A stretch of DNA of 64,000 bases from Clostridium bovifaecis (GCA_009738435.1 CP046522.1:961249-1025248); one strand, 5' to 3'. Counted from the stretch's first letter, positions 36,887 to 46,394 are shown. Program-made: numbers and translations. Notes: generated from the letters alone by a model not told the origin.

Positions 36887-36935
36887 ATATGACAATGACC
36901 TTTTTGGTAAATCAAAAGGGTTGTTGTCATATTTT
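36887..36935 (+). terminator. Terminator of the aco operon
   Basis: ATGACAA pairs with TTGTCAT and, inside, CCTTTT with AAAAGG; ATTTTGT follows. Confidence 0.7.
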
Positions 36936-37148
36936 GTATCTTAACTGAAATCCTTACCTATAGACCGCTATTATAAAGGGTATATTGTAATATAAAAATA
37001 AAGTCAGGAAATATAATGGACTATTTTACATAAAAAAGGAAATGAAGGATAAATGTAGAATCTACTGTTATGGAATAATTCAGTTAAACCCAAAAGTAGG
37101 AAAGAGGTTGACGTCAGTTGTGAAAAATATATGAGAATGGAGGAGGAG

Positions 37149-38909
37149 ATGATGGTACTTCAAAGAGTAGGACACATGGTTCAACAGATAGCAGAAGCCA
37201 TTGCTGCTACCCTTAATAGCAATGTTACCATTGTGGATTCTAATCTTGTTAGAGTGGCAGGAACAGGACCTTATCAAGAAAGTATCCGAAACTATATTCC
37301 AAATGGTTCTGCCTTCACCAGAGTTCTTAAGAATAAAGAAACTATCCTTATTGAGAATCCTGGACAAGAGGAAGAATGCTGTGCTTGCACTAAAAGAGAT
37401 AGCTGTTTAGAAACCTTTGAAATATGTACTCCTATAATTTGGCAGGGAGAGGCTGTAGGAGTTATTGGTATTTTCGCCTTTGATGAGAGACAAAAAAGGT
37501 ATCTGCAGGAAAGAAAAGAACAGTTTTTAAACTTTTTGAATAAAATGTCAGAACTTCTAGCAAGTAAGGTAGGGGAAACAATTCTTTTTGAGAAAATAGC
37601 ATCTAGTAATAAAGAATTAGATGCTGTTATTCAAAACGTAAATCAAGGAGTTATTTGTGTTAATTCGAAATGTAAAATTAATCACATTAATACAAAAGCT
37701 ATAAATTTATTAGGTTTATCCAAATCTACAAAAGAGCTATGGGGAATACGTATTCAAGATATATGGCCTGAAGCTTTAATAATAAAGGCTATAGAAAAAG
37801 AGCAGGAGTTATTTGATAAAGAAGAGTATTTTGAAGGACGTGGCTTTAAAAAGGGATTTCTTACAACGGTAAAGCTAATATACCAAGATGATAATGTTGT
37901 GAGTGCAGTTTGCACTTTTACAGATTTAGAAAATATTCAGAAGTTTGCTTTTAGAGCAAGAGAGAAATATACAAATTTTAACTTTGATAACTTAATCGGC
38001 ATAAGTTCTAAACTTAATAAAGTAAAGAAAAAAGCACGTCAAGTAGCTAATTATGATTCTACTGTACTTATAGTAGGAGAAAGCGGTACAGGTAAAGAGA
38101 TTTTTGCACGAGCTATACATAATGATAGTTCTAGAGCTGATCATCCTTTTATTGGTATTAATTGTAGCGCTATTCCTGAGACCCTATTAGAAAGTGAACT
38201 TTTTGGATATGAGCCAGGAGCCTTTACAGGAGCTGATAGGAAAGGAAAAGCAGGAAAAATAGAATTGGCTAACAAGGGGACTTTCTTTTTAGATGAAATA
38301 GGAGATATGCCTTTATTTCTTCAAGCAAAACTATTAAGAGTTCTGCAAGAAAGAGAACTGACAAAGATTGGAGGTTTAAAATCTAAGCCTGTGGATGTGC
38401 GTATTATTGCTGCAACGAATAAAAATTTAGAAGAACTAATAGAAAAAAGAATGTTCAGAGAAGACCTTTATTATCGTTTAAATGTTATTCCTATATCTTT
38501 GCCTCCATTACGAGAGAGGACGGAAGATATACCCATTCTAATAGAATATTTTTTAAAGATATATAATCAGAAGTTTCAAAAGAATATAAAAGGCTTTACT
38601 TCCGAAGCTATGAATTTTCTATTAGGCTATTCTTGGCCAGGTAACGTAAGAGAGCTAGAGAATATTATTGAGTACGGTATAAATTTCGCGGAGGATGATT
38701 ATATAGCGTTAGAAGATATAAAGGATAGATTTGGAGCTTTTTTGGATACTAGGACTAGTACTCTCAAAGAAATGGTTAGTAAATACGAGAGAGAGGAGAT
38801 TATAAAGTGTTTAGAACGCTTTGGATGGTCTGATGAAGGGAAAGAAAAGGCAGCTCAGGCGCTAGGGATAAGTCGAGCAACTTTATATAGAAAACTATCT
38901 CAAGTTTGA
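37149..38909 (+). CDS. Sigma-54-dependent activator (CdsR-like) of the downstream sulfur cluster
   Basis: A 586-residue enhancer-binding protein. Residues 1-140 form a GAF-like sensor with a cysteine cluster (C77, C78, C80, C86, C93 in [13 protein letters not shown]). A PAS-like domain (about 150-270) and the AAA+ domain ([26 protein letters not shown]) follow, then a Fis-type helix-turn-helix ([17 protein letters not shown]). In C. difficile a sigma-54 activator CdsR controls a cysteine desulfidase gene; the same gene order here suggests the same role. Start at 37149 or 37152 after GGAGGAGG; in-frame ATGs at 37131 and 37137 precede or overlap this site. Confidence 0.88.
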   Translation: MMVLQRVGHMVQQIAEAIAATLNSNVTIVDSNLVRVAGTGPYQESIRNYIPNGSAFTRVLKNKETILIENPGQEEECCACTKRDSCLETFEICTPIIWQGEAVGVIGIFAFDERQKRYLQERKEQFLNFLNKMSELLASKVGETILFEKIASSNKELDAVIQNVNQGVICVNSKCKINHINTKAINLLGLSKSTKELWGIRIQDIWPEALIIKAIEKEQELFDKEEYFEGRGFKKGFLTTVKLIYQDDNVVSAVCTFTDLENIQKFAFRAREKYTNFNFDNLIGISSKLNKVKKKARQVANYDSTVLIVGESGTGKEIFARAIHNDSSRADHPFIGINCSAIPETLLESELFGYEPGAFTGADRKGKAGKIELANKGTFFLDEIGDMPLFLQAKLLRVLQERELTKIGGLKSKPVDVRIIAATNKNLEELIEKRMFREDLYYRLNVIPISLPPLRERTEDIPILIEYFLKIYNQKFQKNIKGFTSEAMNFLLGYSWPGNVRELENIIEYGINFAEDDYIALEDIKDRFGAFLDTRTSTLKEMVSKYEREEIIKCLERFGWSDEGKEKAAQALGISRATLYRKLSQV

Positions 38910-38931
38910 GATGGTTTTCTCAGTTCTGAGA
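38898..38931. promoter_or_regulatory. Two 14-base palindromes, probable activator binding sites
   Basis: TCTCAA-GT-TTGAGA (38898-38911) and TCTCAG-TT-CTGAGA (38918-38931) are perfect palindromes with two-base spacers, centred exactly 20 bases apart, on about the same DNA face. The first covers the last codons of the activator gene. They lie 75-105 bases upstream of a sigma-54 promoter, the usual place of enhancer sites. Confidence 0.75.
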
Positions 38932-39004
38932 TAATCGAAGGAAATTTTAAGATTAAAAAGGATTATAAAGGGCTGATAATAGAGAAAAAGCATTAGGGGA
39001 AGTT

Positions 39005-39020
39005 TGGCACAGCAATTGCT
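39005..39020 (+). promoter_or_regulatory. Near-consensus sigma-54 promoter of the cyuA operon
   Basis: TGGCACAGCAATTGCT has GG (39006-39007) and GC (39018-39019) 12 bases apart, matching the TGGCAC-N5-TTGCW consensus without a mismatch. Transcription should start near 39031, 47 bases before the first gene. Confidence 0.9.
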
Positions 39021-39077
39021 TATATTATTCAATAGGATATCTTAAATATTACTATAATGATAAGGAGGAAAAAAGCT

Positions 39078-40352
39078 ATGAGCCCAGACAGTATTTTAAG
39101 TGTATTAAAAGAGGAAGTAGTCCCAGCCATGGGATGTACGGAACCTGTTGCAATAGCTCTTACTGCTGCCAATGCTTTTAGATTAGTAAAAGGAGAAGTA
39201 GAAGAGATAAGGTTAAAAGTGAGTTCTAATATTTATAAAAATGCAAAGGCTGTGGGTATTCCGGGAACCATCCATACAGGAGTAGAAATAGCAGCAGCTT
39301 TAGGTGTTTGCATATCAAACCCTGTTTATGATCTAACTATATTATCTTCATTGACCAAAGGAGATGTAGATAAGGCTTTAAAGCTGCAGGAGATAGCACC
39401 TGTGGAAGTGGAAGTACTATATGATTCTCCAAGTGTTTATATTGATATAGAAGTTGTAACTAATAAAGGTTTTAGTAGAGCTCTGACTTCTGGTCGTCAC
39501 ACCAATATTGTATTGTTACAACGAGAAAATGAAATCATTCTCGATAAGAGAAAAGATGGAGGGAGAGTAGTTGAAGAAAGAGAAGCTTTAACTAAATATG
39601 CCTTAAATGAACTAATAGAAAAAATTTTAACTTTAGAAGCTTCTTCTTTAGAGTTCCTTTTAGAGGGAATTAGTTTAAATATGACTATGGCTGAAGCAGG
39701 ATTTAAAATGGATGGAGGTATGAATATAGGCAGTTCATGCAAAAAACTATCTGCTAAAGGACTTTTGGGGAATGATCTAAATAATGAAATTTCCTGCTAT
39801 ACAGCAGCAGCTTGCGATGCACGTATGAATGGAGCACAGCTACCTGTTATGAGTAGCTCTGGAAGCGGCAACCATGGATTAGTGACTACTATTCCCATTG
39901 CCATAGCGGCTAAAAGTCTTAAATCTTCTAAAGAAGATGTACTAAGAGCCTTAGCCATAAGTCATCTAGTTACTAGTTATATAAAAGAATATACTGGGAG
40001 GTTGTCTCCTGTATGTGGCTGCGGTGTAGCTGCTGGAGCAGGAGCAAGTTCAGGTCTTGCTTTTCTTTTAGGGGGATCTATGGAAGATATTGATAGTGCC
40101 ATTATCAATATCGTTTCTAGCTTAGCAGGAATGATTTGTGATGGTGGTAAAGTAGGGTGTTCCTTAAAGCTTTCTGCTAGTGCAGGAATGGCTTGGCAAT
40201 GTGCACTTCTTGCAAGAGAGGGGGTGAGAGTTCCAGCAGGTAATGGTATTGTAGCACCTAGTTTGCAAGAAACTTTGAAAAATCTAGGAAGAGTAAGCCA
40301 AGAGGGCATGTCACAGGTAGACAGAAGTGTTATATCAATCATGGGATGTTAA
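39078..40352 (+). CDS. cyuA: L-cysteine desulfidase family protein (CyuA/UPF0597)
   Basis: A 424-residue protein of the CyuA/YhaM (UPF0597) family. Enzymes of this family use a 4Fe-4S cluster to split L-cysteine into pyruvate, ammonia and sulfide. The conserved cysteine motifs are present: AMGCTEPVAIAL (C20), LSPVCGCGVAAGAG and GMICDGGKVGCSLK. SSGSGNHGLVTTIP is also a family signature. It is first in the sigma-54-driven operon, with an AAGGAGG site. The substrate could be cysteine or a related beta-substituted amino acid; family members are also annotated as serine dehydratase-like. Confidence 0.88.
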   Translation: MSPDSILSVLKEEVVPAMGCTEPVAIALTAANAFRLVKGEVEEIRLKVSSNIYKNAKAVGIPGTIHTGVEIAAALGVCISNPVYDLTILSSLTKGDVDKALKLQEIAPVEVEVLYDSPSVYIDIEVVTNKGFSRALTSGRHTNIVLLQRENEIILDKRKDGGRVVEEREALTKYALNELIEKILTLEASSLEFLLEGISLNMTMAEAGFKMDGGMNIGSSCKKLSAKGLLGNDLNNEISCYTAAACDARMNGAQLPVMSSSGSGNHGLVTTIPIAIAAKSLKSSKEDVLRALAISHLVTSYIKEYTGRLSPVCGCGVAAGAGASSGLAFLLGGSMEDIDSAIINIVSSLAGMICDGGKVGCSLKLSASAGMAWQCALLAREGVRVPAGNGIVAPSLQETLKNLGRVSQEGMSQVDRSVISIMGC

Positions 40353-40407
40353 TTAAAAGGTTAGAAAAATTAAGGTGTTATTAATTTATTAATTGGGGGG
40401 ATTTAAA

Positions 40408-40896
40408 ATGTCAGATAAGATATCAAGAAGTGAAGCTAAAGAACAAGTGGTTTTAATGGCCAAAAGGACTGCAATGCTATATCAATCCTTTGCAGAAACT
40501 CTTGTAAATAAATTTGGCAGCGATGATGCTGAAAAAATTATATTAGAAGCTATAAATTTATTCGGTAAGACTTGCGGAGAAAGAATACAAAATGGGGTAA
40601 GAAATAAAGGGCTTGAATTAACGATTACTAATTTTTATGAAATACCAGACTTGCCTAAGTTAGGATGGGAGCTTTCTAGTGAAACAGTTGAAAAAGACAA
40701 AGAGCAAGTAGTAGATGTTTCTTATTGCCCGCTTGCAGAACAATGGCTAGAGGGTATGGATCCAAAACTTGCTAGACTTTACTGTTATGTTGATCAAGCT
40801 AAATTTTCTACCTATAATCCTGAGATTAAATGCACTCATACAAATAATATGTTGGATGGTGATGACAAGTGTACCTTACTTATCCAAAATAAATAA
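40408..40896 (+). CDS. L-2-amino-thiazoline-4-carboxylic acid hydrolase-like protein
   Basis: A 162-residue protein of the ATC hydrolase family, with the late motif VSYCPLAEQW, then a cysteine-aspartate pair (LYCYVDQAKF) and MLDGDDKCTLLI. In Pseudomonas the named enzyme opens the thiazoline ring of ATC to a carbamoyl-cysteine. Many clostridial relatives are uncharacterised, so the exact reaction is unproven. It follows cyuA by 55 bases with a GGGGGG site. Its presence with a cysteine desulfidase argues for a cysteine-derived substrate. Confidence 0.78.
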   Translation: MSDKISRSEAKEQVVLMAKRTAMLYQSFAETLVNKFGSDDAEKIILEAINLFGKTCGERIQNGVRNKGLELTITNFYEIPDLPKLGWELSSETVEKDKEQVVDVSYCPLAEQWLEGMDPKLARLYCYVDQAKFSTYNPEIKCTHTNNMLDGDDKCTLLIQNK

Positions 40897-40923
40897 GATT
40901 AATATAAAAAGGGGGAATATTGA

Positions 40924-42189
40924 ATGGAAAAACCTGAAACATCTCCAGTAGTAAGAGAGTTTAATATGCCTAGGGGAAATATTTTTAAAAGATTTGCTTA
41001 TATCTTATCCTTTGTAGGTGCTGGTTCAATCCTCATGTCTGCAGCAATGGGACCAGGAACTCTTACATCATGCTTAGGTGCAGGCGCTAATTATGGATAT
41101 ATGCTTCTTTGGATTGTTGTTCTTAGTGGAATAATGAATGGTGCTGTAGCTTATATTGGTGGGAAAATTCCTGCTATATCAGGGAAAAATGTTTTTGAAT
41201 ATATTTGTGACAATGTAAGTCCTGTATTTGGAAAGGCATTACTATCTGTAATTTTGGTTACTTGGTACATGGTTGTATTTGCTCAAGGATCCGCAATGTT
41301 GAACTTAGTGCAATATATAACTGGGACGACTGGTCCTGTGGCAATAGTAGCTTTTGTAATTACCGTGTGTTTAGCAGGTTATATCTTTACAACTGGTAAA
41401 AATAATGCAGTAAAACTTGCATCGCTTATGGTTACAATTACTTCAATTCTTTATTTAATTAATATGTTTATTATTAAACCAGATCCAGCAGCAATGCTAG
41501 GAGGAATGACGCCTAAACTTCCATCACTGAAAGATGCAGCTATAGTAGCAGGACTTATTGGAGGTTCAGCTCCAGGAACTTCAGCATTATGGTATTCGTA
41601 TAGTGTAAAAGATAATAACTGGGTGAACCCTAAGAATCTAAAGTTTATAGCATGGGATCAGGTATATTTTGCTTTGTTATTCACTATTTTTAGTGTTGGA
41701 GCATTTTTATCAGCAGCAGCTGTTTTAAATCCTGCAGGTATTAAAGTGACTAGCGCTCTTAGTGCTGCAAAATCTCTTGAACCAATTGCAGGTTCATTTG
41801 CTAAATGGATTTTTTCAGCTGGGTTCTTTGGAGCAATTTTTACTACCATAGGAGGAATGGCTACTATTGGGGCTTATGCAATTACTAGTCTTTTCGACAT
41901 TGGAGAAAGCTTAAATGATAAAAAAGTAAAGGGATTTGTTTGGCTAGGGATAGCATTTGTTTTATTAGGGGGAATTGCTGCTAAGAATGCAATGAGTATA
42001 CTTGTTAATTTTCTAGGCCTTTTGAATGTAGGTGGTTTTGTAATTATCTTATTATTAACATACTATACAAGCAGCAAAAAATACGCTGGAGAGTATGTTA
42101 ATAGGTGGTATACAACTTTACTAGGTGTGATAATTACTCTGTTCAACCTATATGCTGTTATCACTTACATTACTAAGTTTATAGGTTAA
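40924..42189 (+). CDS. Nramp-fold transporter lacking the metal-binding motifs
   Basis: A 421-residue membrane protein with about 11 helices, of the Nramp (SLC11) type. The first helix carries GPGTLTS (residues 43-49) where metal transporters have DPGN, and helix 6 has GGSAPGTSALWYSYS (213-227) in place of the MPH motif. Both metal-coordinating sites are therefore lost. With its operon partners it more likely imports an organic substrate, perhaps the amino-acid derivative handled by the enzymes. This is inference; the fold assignment is good. A GGGGG site precedes the ATG; it lies 27 bases after the hydrolase gene. Confidence 0.82.
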   Translation: MEKPETSPVVREFNMPRGNIFKRFAYILSFVGAGSILMSAAMGPGTLTSCLGAGANYGYMLLWIVVLSGIMNGAVAYIGGKIPAISGKNVFEYICDNVSPVFGKALLSVILVTWYMVVFAQGSAMLNLVQYITGTTGPVAIVAFVITVCLAGYIFTTGKNNAVKLASLMVTITSILYLINMFIIKPDPAAMLGGMTPKLPSLKDAAIVAGLIGGSAPGTSALWYSYSVKDNNWVNPKNLKFIAWDQVYFALLFTIFSVGAFLSAAAVLNPAGIKVTSALSAAKSLEPIAGSFAKWIFSAGFFGAIFTTIGGMATIGAYAITSLFDIGESLNDKKVKGFVWLGIAFVLLGGIAAKNAMSILVNFLGLLNVGGFVIILLLTYYTSSKKYAGEYVNRWYTTLLGVIITLFNLYAVITYITKFIG

Positions 42190-42219
42190 AATATAGAAGC
42201 TGCATAAGGAGGTTTATCA

Positions 42220-42966
42220 ATGGAGTTAAAAGGTAGGATAGCTTTAGTGACAGGTACAAGTTCAGGTATAGGAGAAGTAATTGCAAAAAAGTATCTTGAT
42301 GAAGGTGCAGTAGTTTTTGGTTGTGGATTAGATGAAAAGTCTAATATAGAGAGAGAAAACTATTCTTATTTAAAAGCCGACCTGACTTCCTTTGCTGAGG
42401 CAGAAAAAATAGTTGAATCATGCATCAAGAAATACAGCAAAATAGATATTGTTGTTAATTGCGCTGGTATCACTGGTGTTGGGAATATAGAAAACACAAC
42501 TGCTGAAGAGTTTGAAAGACAGTTTAAAGTTAATGTTTTTGCTGTATATAATGTTTGTAAAGCAGCTATAAAAGAGCTAAAAAAGTCTGATTCAGCAGCC
42601 ATCATTAATATAGCATCAGAACTTGGAGTTAAACCTATCCCAGATCGAATAGCATATTGCCCGTCAAAGGCAGCAGTTGTAATGCTTACAAAGTCTTTAG
42701 CAGTTGATTGTGGACCTCATATTAGAGTAAACGGAATTTTACCAGCTTTAACTGAAACACCCATGACAAAAGCCAGGTTTGAACAAGCAGACAATCCAGA
42801 GGAGTTTAGGAGAAAAATGAATTCTAGATATATTTTGAAGAGGATGTGTAGACCAGAAGATATTGCAGAAGGAGCACTTTTTTTAGCATCAAATAGAAGC
42901 TCATATATAACAGGTGATATGTTGGCGATTTGCGGTGGCGGACATATATATAGTTGTGAAAGTTAG
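42220..42966 (+). CDS. Short-chain dehydrogenase/reductase
   Basis: A 248-residue classical SDR. The nucleotide motif TGTSSGIG (residues 11-18), NCAG, the catalytic serine in INIASELGV and YCPSK are all present, and the end GDMLAICGGGH is typical. It should oxidise or reduce an alcohol or ketone with NAD(P). Substrate unknown; cotranscription with the flavoprotein suggests consecutive redox steps on one carbon chain. An AGGAGG site precedes it, 30 bases after the transporter gene. Confidence 0.9.
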   Translation: MELKGRIALVTGTSSGIGEVIAKKYLDEGAVVFGCGLDEKSNIERENYSYLKADLTSFAEAEKIVESCIKKYSKIDIVVNCAGITGVGNIENTTAEEFERQFKVNVFAVYNVCKAAIKELKKSDSAAIINIASELGVKPIPDRIAYCPSKAAVVMLTKSLAVDCGPHIRVNGILPALTETPMTKARFEQADNPEEFRRKMNSRYILKRMCRPEDIAEGALFLASNRSSYITGDMLAICGGGHIYSCES

Positions 42967-43043
42967 GAAATGCATAGTAAGTATTATATGACTAAAGGGT
43001 TATGCTTTAATAACTTTTAAAAATTGGGGAGGGGTGAAGAAAA

Positions 43044-44861
43044 ATGGAGTTTACTAGAAAAGTATCAAAGATAATAGAGACTGATGTGCTAACAGTAGGA
43101 GGATCCGGAGCAAGTGTTACTGCTGCTATAGCTGCTCACAGGTCTGGAGTAAGTGTGACACTGGTATCAAAAGGGAAAGTAGGACATAGTGGTAACGCTA
43201 TAATGGCAGGGGGCGGATTTTCAATTGATGGAGAAAGTGCATACAGCTTATGTGGTATGGAGAATGCAGATAGAAAATTCACCAAAGAGGTTCTTTTTGA
43301 GAGTATAGTCAAAGAATCTTACTATATCAGCGATCAAAACATGGTAGAGCAATATGTTGAAGAAAGCCCAGAAATAGTTAAAGAAGTATTGCAGTGGGGG
43401 AAAGAAGCAGGTCAAAAGTTTATTTTTGCACCTCCTTATAACTGGATATCCGCTGGCCTTTCTTGGGGAAAAGCTCTTCGTCAAGGGTTAAAAGAAAACC
43501 CAGGAATAAAAGTTATGGAAGATGTAATGATAGTAGAACTTTTGAAAAATGAAGGGCAGATTAATGGAGCAATTGGGATAGATATTTATACTGGAGAAAT
43601 CATATTATTTAAGACAAAAGCAGTAGTATTAGGGACAGGAGGATTTCAACCTTGCACGCTTAAAAATACAGTGACTGACATGACTGGTGATGGCATAGGT
43701 ATGGCTTATAGAGCAGGTGCCAGAGTGGCAGACATGGAATTTTTACTAGCTTTTGCTACAGCTTTATATCCTAATGAAATGAAAGGTTCAATATATCCCT
43801 TTGTAATGGAATTTAACATGAGAGATGTAAAGTATGATGTTAGAGATTCAAATGGGGAATTAATAGACATACCACAGGAGATAATAAACCTTTCTAGAGG
43901 GAAAAAACTAAGTAAACTTGTTAGTATGTATTATTGGGGTAAGGCCATAGAAGAAGGTAAGGGAACCCAAAATGGTGGAGTTTACCTAGATTATCAAGAT
44001 AATGATAAAGATAAATTGAAAAAGTCATTAGAGAGTTTCTATGAGAGATTTTCTGCTTGGCATAAGTATGGGTATTACAAAGGCGAAGATATGAGCAAGG
44101 TTACCCAAAGAATGTTAAAAGATGGATTGATTGAAGTTGGACTTGGATTTGAATATAGCATGGGGGGGATCTTGGTAGATGAAAAGATGAGATCAGACCT
44201 TCCAGGATTATTTGCAGCAGGTGAAGTCACAAGTGGTGTATTTGGAGCAAATAGAGTGGGAGATGGGCTGACAGAGATGCTTTGTCAAGGATACAGGGCA
44301 GGGCTTAGTGCATCAGAATTTGCAAAATCATCAAGAGACTTAGATATAGATAAAGTTCAAATGAATACACTACTTGAGAAAATAACGAAACCATTTAATA
44401 GAGCAGATGGAGTAAGTTCAATAAATGTTCATAGAAATATAGAGAAAGCCTGCGATGAGGGATTTGGAGTTATAAGAAATGAAGAAGGACTTCTAAAAAC
44501 TCTAAAAGAACTTCAAAGAATTAAGTCAGAAGAAATGCCTAATATTTGTTTTAAAAATAAATCCTTCAGTTACAATTATGAATGGATAGATTATTTGCAA
44601 GTAGAAAATCTACTTATTTGTGCAGAAGCAGGTGTAAGAGCCGCTCTAATGAGAAAAGAAAGTAGAGGATGTCATATTCGTTCTGATTATCCAGAGTTAG
44701 ATCATGATAATTATTTATTTAGAATTATAGCTAAAGATAAAGATGGAGAAATGGAATTTGATACTAAAAAACCAGTTGTAACAAAAGCACCTTTGCCAAA
44801 GGGCAAAAAGGAGAATGTAATAGAGTATTTCTTGGATAAAAATCTAGAATACAAACGTTAA
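43044..44861 (+). CDS. Fumarate reductase/succinate dehydrogenase-like flavoprotein
   Basis: A 605-residue FAD-binding protein of the FrdA/SdhA/AprA group. The FAD motif VGGSGASVTAAIAAHRSG (residues about 17-34), GHSGNAIMAGGG and the C-terminal GLFAAGEVTSGVFGANRVG are clear, and a helical C-terminal domain follows (AGVRAALMRKESRGCHIRSD). It lacks a signal peptide and membrane anchor. With the next gene, a lone 2Fe-2S protein, it should move electrons to or from a double bond in a dicarboxylate-like or related compound. A GGGAGGGG site precedes it. Confidence 0.88.
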   Translation: MEFTRKVSKIIETDVLTVGGSGASVTAAIAAHRSGVSVTLVSKGKVGHSGNAIMAGGGFSIDGESAYSLCGMENADRKFTKEVLFESIVKESYYISDQNMVEQYVEESPEIVKEVLQWGKEAGQKFIFAPPYNWISAGLSWGKALRQGLKENPGIKVMEDVMIVELLKNEGQINGAIGIDIYTGEIILFKTKAVVLGTGGFQPCTLKNTVTDMTGDGIGMAYRAGARVADMEFLLAFATALYPNEMKGSIYPFVMEFNMRDVKYDVRDSNGELIDIPQEIINLSRGKKLSKLVSMYYWGKAIEEGKGTQNGGVYLDYQDNDKDKLKKSLESFYERFSAWHKYGYYKGEDMSKVTQRMLKDGLIEVGLGFEYSMGGILVDEKMRSDLPGLFAAGEVTSGVFGANRVGDGLTEMLCQGYRAGLSASEFAKSSRDLDIDKVQMNTLLEKITKPFNRADGVSSINVHRNIEKACDEGFGVIRNEEGLLKTLKELQRIKSEEMPNICFKNKSFSYNYEWIDYLQVENLLICAEAGVRAALMRKESRGCHIRSDYPELDHDNYLFRIIAKDKDGEMEFDTKKPVVTKAPLPKGKKENVIEYFLDKNLEYKR

Positions 44862-44891
44862 ATAGCTGTTCAAGTAAATTTGGAGGTGAAT

Positions 44892-45212
44892 ATGATGAAA
44901 GTAAAAATATATAGATTCGATTATTCTCAAAATAAGGAAAGTTATTTTGATGAGTTTGAAGTTCCAGTGCCAAAAGATAAAAATTGGACGGTTATGGATG
45001 TACTCGATTATATAGCTGAAACTATGGATAGCTCCATCAGTTATTATAAGCATAGTGTCTGTAATCATGGAATTTGCGGCAGATGCACATTACAAGTCAA
45101 TGGAAAAGTTGGGCTTGCTTGCCTATGTGTTGCAAATGACTATAAAGAGTTAACTTTAGAGCCGGTACCAAATGGGAACGTGATTAAAGATTTGATTGTC
45201 AAAAGAGCTTAA
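44892..45212 (+). CDS. Short 2Fe-2S protein, SdhB/FrdB N-terminal-like
   Basis: A 106-residue protein equal to the first half of a succinate dehydrogenase iron-sulfur subunit. The 2Fe-2S ligands are in CNHGICGRC and LACLC. The C-terminal 4Fe-4S and 3Fe-4S domain is absent and there is no sign of decay, so it looks like a natural single-domain electron carrier for the flavoprotein just upstream. Two adjacent ATGs (44892, 44895) follow a GGAGG site; either may be used. Confidence 0.85.
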   Translation: MMKVKIYRFDYSQNKESYFDEFEVPVPKDKNWTVMDVLDYIAETMDSSISYYKHSVCNHGICGRCTLQVNGKVGLACLCVANDYKELTLEPVPNGNVIKDLIVKRA

Positions 45213-45227
45213 GGAGTGAGCATAGTA

Positions 45228-46394
45228 ATGATAATAGAAGACTTATCGCAAAAATATGAAGATTATATTATTGAATTAAGGAGATATTTTCATACTTATC
45301 CTGAATTGAGCTGGCAAGAAAAAAATACATCACTAAAAATTAAAGAAGAGTTAGATAAGCTAAAGATACCCTATATCTCAGTCATAGGCACAGGAATAAT
45401 AGCAACAATAGAAGGAAACAAAAATGGTCCAGTAATTGGCTTACGAGCTGATATGGATGCGCTTGATATCTTAGAAGAAAATGATGTGGAATATGCTTCT
45501 AAAAATACAGGGGTAATGCATGCTTGTGGACATGATGGGCATGTAGCAATGCTTCTTGGAGCTGGAAGAATTCTAAACGAACTAAAGGAATATTTAAATG
45601 GCACAGTAAAGCTTATTTTTCAGCCTGCCGAAGAAATTATTGAAGGAGCAAAAAAAATAATAAAAATGGATGAATTAAAAGATTTATCAGCTATATATGC
45701 AATCCATTTATGGGCAGGCTTAGAGAGCGGGAAAATATCTCTTGAGTCAGGTCCTAGGATGGCCTCAGCAGATAAGTTTATATTAAAGGTTCACGGCAAA
45801 GGTGGGCACGGAGCTTCGCCACATCAAGGAATTGATGCTATTGTGGCGGCATCTTCCATAGTATTGAGTTTGCAAACGGTAGCGAGCAGAGAGGTTGACC
45901 CCCTTGAACCTGTTGTAATTAGTATAGGAAAATTGACTGCTGGTGACAAATATAATGTTATTGCAAAGGAAGCTTTAATAGAAGGTACTACTCGCTGCTT
46001 TAATAAAGACATAAGGGAGAGGTTGCCTAAAATAATTGAACGAATTGCTCTAAATACCGCTAAAACTTACAGAGCTGATGTAGAATTAGATTACCAATAT
46101 GGTACACCTCCAACAATTAATGATACTACGTGTTCTAAAATAGCTTATGATTCAGCTGCAAATTTGTTTGGAGAAAACAGTATATTGCAAATGACAAAGG
46201 TGACTGGAGGAGAAGATTTTGCTATGTATCTAGAGAAAATACCAGGTGCTTTCATATTCTTAGGGGTAAGAAATGAAGCTAAGGAAATAGTATATCCACA
46301 TCATCATGAAAAATTCAATATAGATGAGTCAGTCTTAAAAAAGGGCGCCGCACTTATGACACAGATAGCTCTTGATCATTTAACTAGGAATTAA
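45228..46394 (+). CDS. M20D-family amidohydrolase (N-acyl amino acid hydrolase type)
   Basis: A 388-residue dinuclear metallohydrolase. Metal ligands appear in HACGHDGH (residues about 99-106), PAEE, and the late GGEDFAMY and YPHHHEKFN; the dimerisation domain insert KFILKVHGKGGHGASPHQGI is normal. Relatives remove acetyl or other acyl groups from amino acids, including cysteine conjugates. It is the last gene of the operon, 15 bases after the 2Fe-2S gene. ATG at 45228 is preferred over a GTG at 45216 that overlaps the AAGGAG site. The acyl group cannot be read from sequence. Confidence 0.88.
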   Translation: MIIEDLSQKYEDYIIELRRYFHTYPELSWQEKNTSLKIKEELDKLKIPYISVIGTGIIATIEGNKNGPVIGLRADMDALDILEENDVEYASKNTGVMHACGHDGHVAMLLGAGRILNELKEYLNGTVKLIFQPAEEIIEGAKKIIKMDELKDLSAIYAIHLWAGLESGKISLESGPRMASADKFILKVHGKGGHGASPHQGIDAIVAASSIVLSLQTVASREVDPLEPVVISIGKLTAGDKYNVIAKEALIEGTTRCFNKDIRERLPKIIERIALNTAKTYRADVELDYQYGTPPTINDTTCSKIAYDSAANLFGENSILQMTKVTGGEDFAMYLEKIPGAFIFLGVRNEAKEIVYPHHHEKFNIDESVLKKGAALMTQIALDHLTRN

